DNA from: Variovorax sp. Root318D1
GTDB lineage: Bacteria; Pseudomonadota; Gammaproteobacteria; Burkholderiales; Burkholderiaceae_C
Length of the DNA: 64,000 bases
Direction of reading: 5' to 3'
Assembly: GCF_001424835.1 (NCBI RefSeq)
Contig: NZ_LMCQ01000025.1
Span: 281,156 to 345,155 of the forward strand
In this document: piece after piece, positions 62,970-64,000 of the stretch
Layout of the letters: the number at the start of each line of letters is the position of its first letter
How positions within the stretch are numbered: position 1 is the first letter of the stretch
Notes under the pieces: model-generated
What the model was told of the DNA's origin: nothing
The model's database searches: none
Seen by the model: the letters and a program-made list of their open reading frames with translations, nothing else
Translations under genes and position numbers: made by a program

Positions 62970-64000
62970 ATGGAAGCTGTTTACAAGTCTGGTGGCGCAT
63001 CCCGCAAAGCGGGGGCAGACACCCCTCTGGTTCTGGATCGCCCATCGATCGTCTCGCTGAAGATCGCGCCCGAGAGCGTGCTCAAGTTTGAGCGTCGCGG
63101 CGGCGACCTCGTGCTCGTGTTGCAGGGCGGCCAGGAAGTCGCCGTGCGCGGCTTCTTCGCCGAATACCCTGACGGCGGCCGCAACGACCTCGTGCTCGAA
63201 GACGGCGCAGGCGTGCAGTGGTGGGGCCAGTACACCGCGCCCTGGAAAGACTTCCACTTCACCGAAATCGAATGGAACGACGCCGGCGGCGCGCTACTGC
63301 CCGACGGTGTGCCTGGCTGGCTGCTGGGTGCGCTCGGCGTGCTGGGCGTCGGTGCCGCCGCGAGCGGTGGTGGTGGTGGCGGCGGCGGTGGCGGCCCGGC
63401 CTTCATCCCGCCGCTGCTCCCGCCGCAGAACCGCGGCCCCGAAGGCAAGGCCGAGCCCCTCGTCACCGAGCAGGACAAGCCCGTTTCCGGGCAAGTGCAG
63501 GCCACCGACCCGGACCGCGACACGCTGAACTACACCGTCGCCAAAGGCCCCGAGCACGGCACCGTCACCGTCGACCCGTCCACCGGCCAGTTCCTCTACA
63601 CGCCCAATCCCGGCTATGAAGGTCCCGACAGCTTTGAAGTGACCGTCAGCGACGGCAGGGGCGGCACCACCACCGTGAAGGTGCCCGTGACCGTCTCGCC
63701 CGTCAACGACGCGCCCACGGCGCCCGACTACACCGAGACCACGAACGAAGACACGCCCGTGAGCGGCCGTGTGACCGGCAGCGACATGGATAGCGGCGAC
63801 ACGCTGACCTACACGAAGGGCAGCGATCCGTCGCATGGCACGGTGACGGTCAACCCGGACGGCACGTACACCTACACGCCCAACCCAGACTTCAACGGCA
63901 CGGACAGCTTCACCGTCACGGTCAGCGACGGCCACGGTGGCACGACGACGAGCACCGTGACCGTGACCATCAACCCCGTCAACGACGCCCCCGTGTTCGT
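62970..64000 (+). CDS. giant tandem-repeat surface adhesin, N-terminal part
   Basis: The frame opens at ATG 62970 (AAGGA six bases upstream) and stays open to the window end, 343 codons. Residues 1-110 form a BapA/LapA-like N-terminal domain (LKFERRGGDLVLVLQGGQEV, WKDFHFTEIEW), followed by a hydrophobic GWLLGALGVLGVG segment and ten consecutive glycines. From residue 171 begin 92-residue cadherin-like repeats (HGTVTV, YTPNP, DSFTVTVSDG, PVNDAP). This layout is that of type I-secreted biofilm adhesins of thousands of residues; the C-terminal secretion signal and RTX repeats would lie outside the window. Confidence 0.9.
   Translation, partial: MEAVYKSGGASRKAGADTPLVLDRPSIVSLKIAPESVLKFERRGGDLVLVLQGGQEVAVRGFFAEYPDGGRNDLVLEDGAGVQWWGQYTAPWKDFHFTEIEWNDAGGALLPDGVPGWLLGALGVLGVGAAASGGGGGGGGGGPAFIPPLLPPQNRGPEGKAEPLVTEQDKPVSGQVQATDPDRDTLNYTVAKGPEHGTVTVDPSTGQFLYTPNPGYEGPDSFEVTVSDGRGGTTTVKVPVTVSPVNDAPTAPDYTETTNEDTPVSGRVTGSDMDSGDTLTYTKGSDPSHGTVTVNPDGTYTYTPNPDFNGTDSFTVTVSDGHGGTTTSTVTVTINPVNDAPVF
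63480..64000 (+). repeat. 276-bp coding tandem repeat
   Basis: Two copies of a 92-codon cadherin/Big-type repeat are visible, starting at 63480 and 63756, the second cut by the window end. Both begin at PVSG and contain HGTVTV, TPNP, the DSF.VTVSDG strand and VNDAP. More copies are expected downstream. Confidence 0.88.

Overview
The window is GC-rich chromosomal DNA from a betaproteobacterium. Gene content and order (dusB-fis-purH, rubredoxin-pilGHIJ-chpA, yqgE-ruvX-pyrR-pyrB-pyrC') fit Burkholderiales, most likely Comamonadaceae and plausibly Variovorax. That assignment rests on recognised gene order and protein families; no search was run. I saw no rRNA, tRNA or CRISPR array.

The left half (1-25.3 kb) is mostly core genome. 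It holds the end of a LacI-operator-controlled sugar ABC transporter, ychF, a glutathione transferase, a YqaA membrane protein, dusB-fis, purH, convergent hemL/thiD, and a rubredoxin followed by a complete Chp/Pil chemosensory operon for type IV pili (pilG, pilH, pilI, pilJ and a 1998-residue hybrid kinase ChpA). After a bidirectional terminator come phrB and the tightly overlapping yqgE-ruvX-pyrR-pyrB-pyrC'-plsC run. The pyrC' product has lost its metal ligands and is probably a structural partner of aspartate carbamoyltransferase.

25.3-31 kb holds a tiny membrane-peptide gene with its own terminator and a two-component system (LuxR-type regulator plus hybrid kinase). Two lipoprotein genes follow, one of them CsgG-like. 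The regulator gene and both lipoprotein genes carry a related activator-like site at about -43 from a weak -10 element, which suggests a small self-contained regulon.

31-53.6 kb is accessory and catabolic, and begins beside an IS21-type istA remnant. Block A (minus strand, 43.1 to 35.5 kb) is one apparent operon: Rieske oxygenase, dipeptide-type ABC importer and TauD-type dioxygenase, with a phthalate-dioxygenase-reductase-like protein 10 kb away. Block B (43.5-49.2 kb) encodes a Tsx-like channel, an MFS transporter, a RutA-like flavin monooxygenase, a RutB-like cysteine hydrolase, an M20 amidohydrolase and a RutF-like flavin reductase. It looks like a Rut-type oxidative ring-opening pathway with an M20 hydrolase in place of RutC/D/E. 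An AraC regulator, a second TauD-type dioxygenase, a porin and an aldo/keto reductase follow on the minus strand. The AraC regulators of the two blocks are paralogues, even to matching GTG starts.

53.8-54.9 kb carries small orphan genes around an imperfect inverted repeat of about 140 bp. The right end has a TonB-dependent receptor, a 7TMR-DISM histidine kinase divergent from an OmpR-type regulator, twin receiver-AraC fusion regulators, and the start of a giant tandem-repeat surface adhesin that runs off the window.
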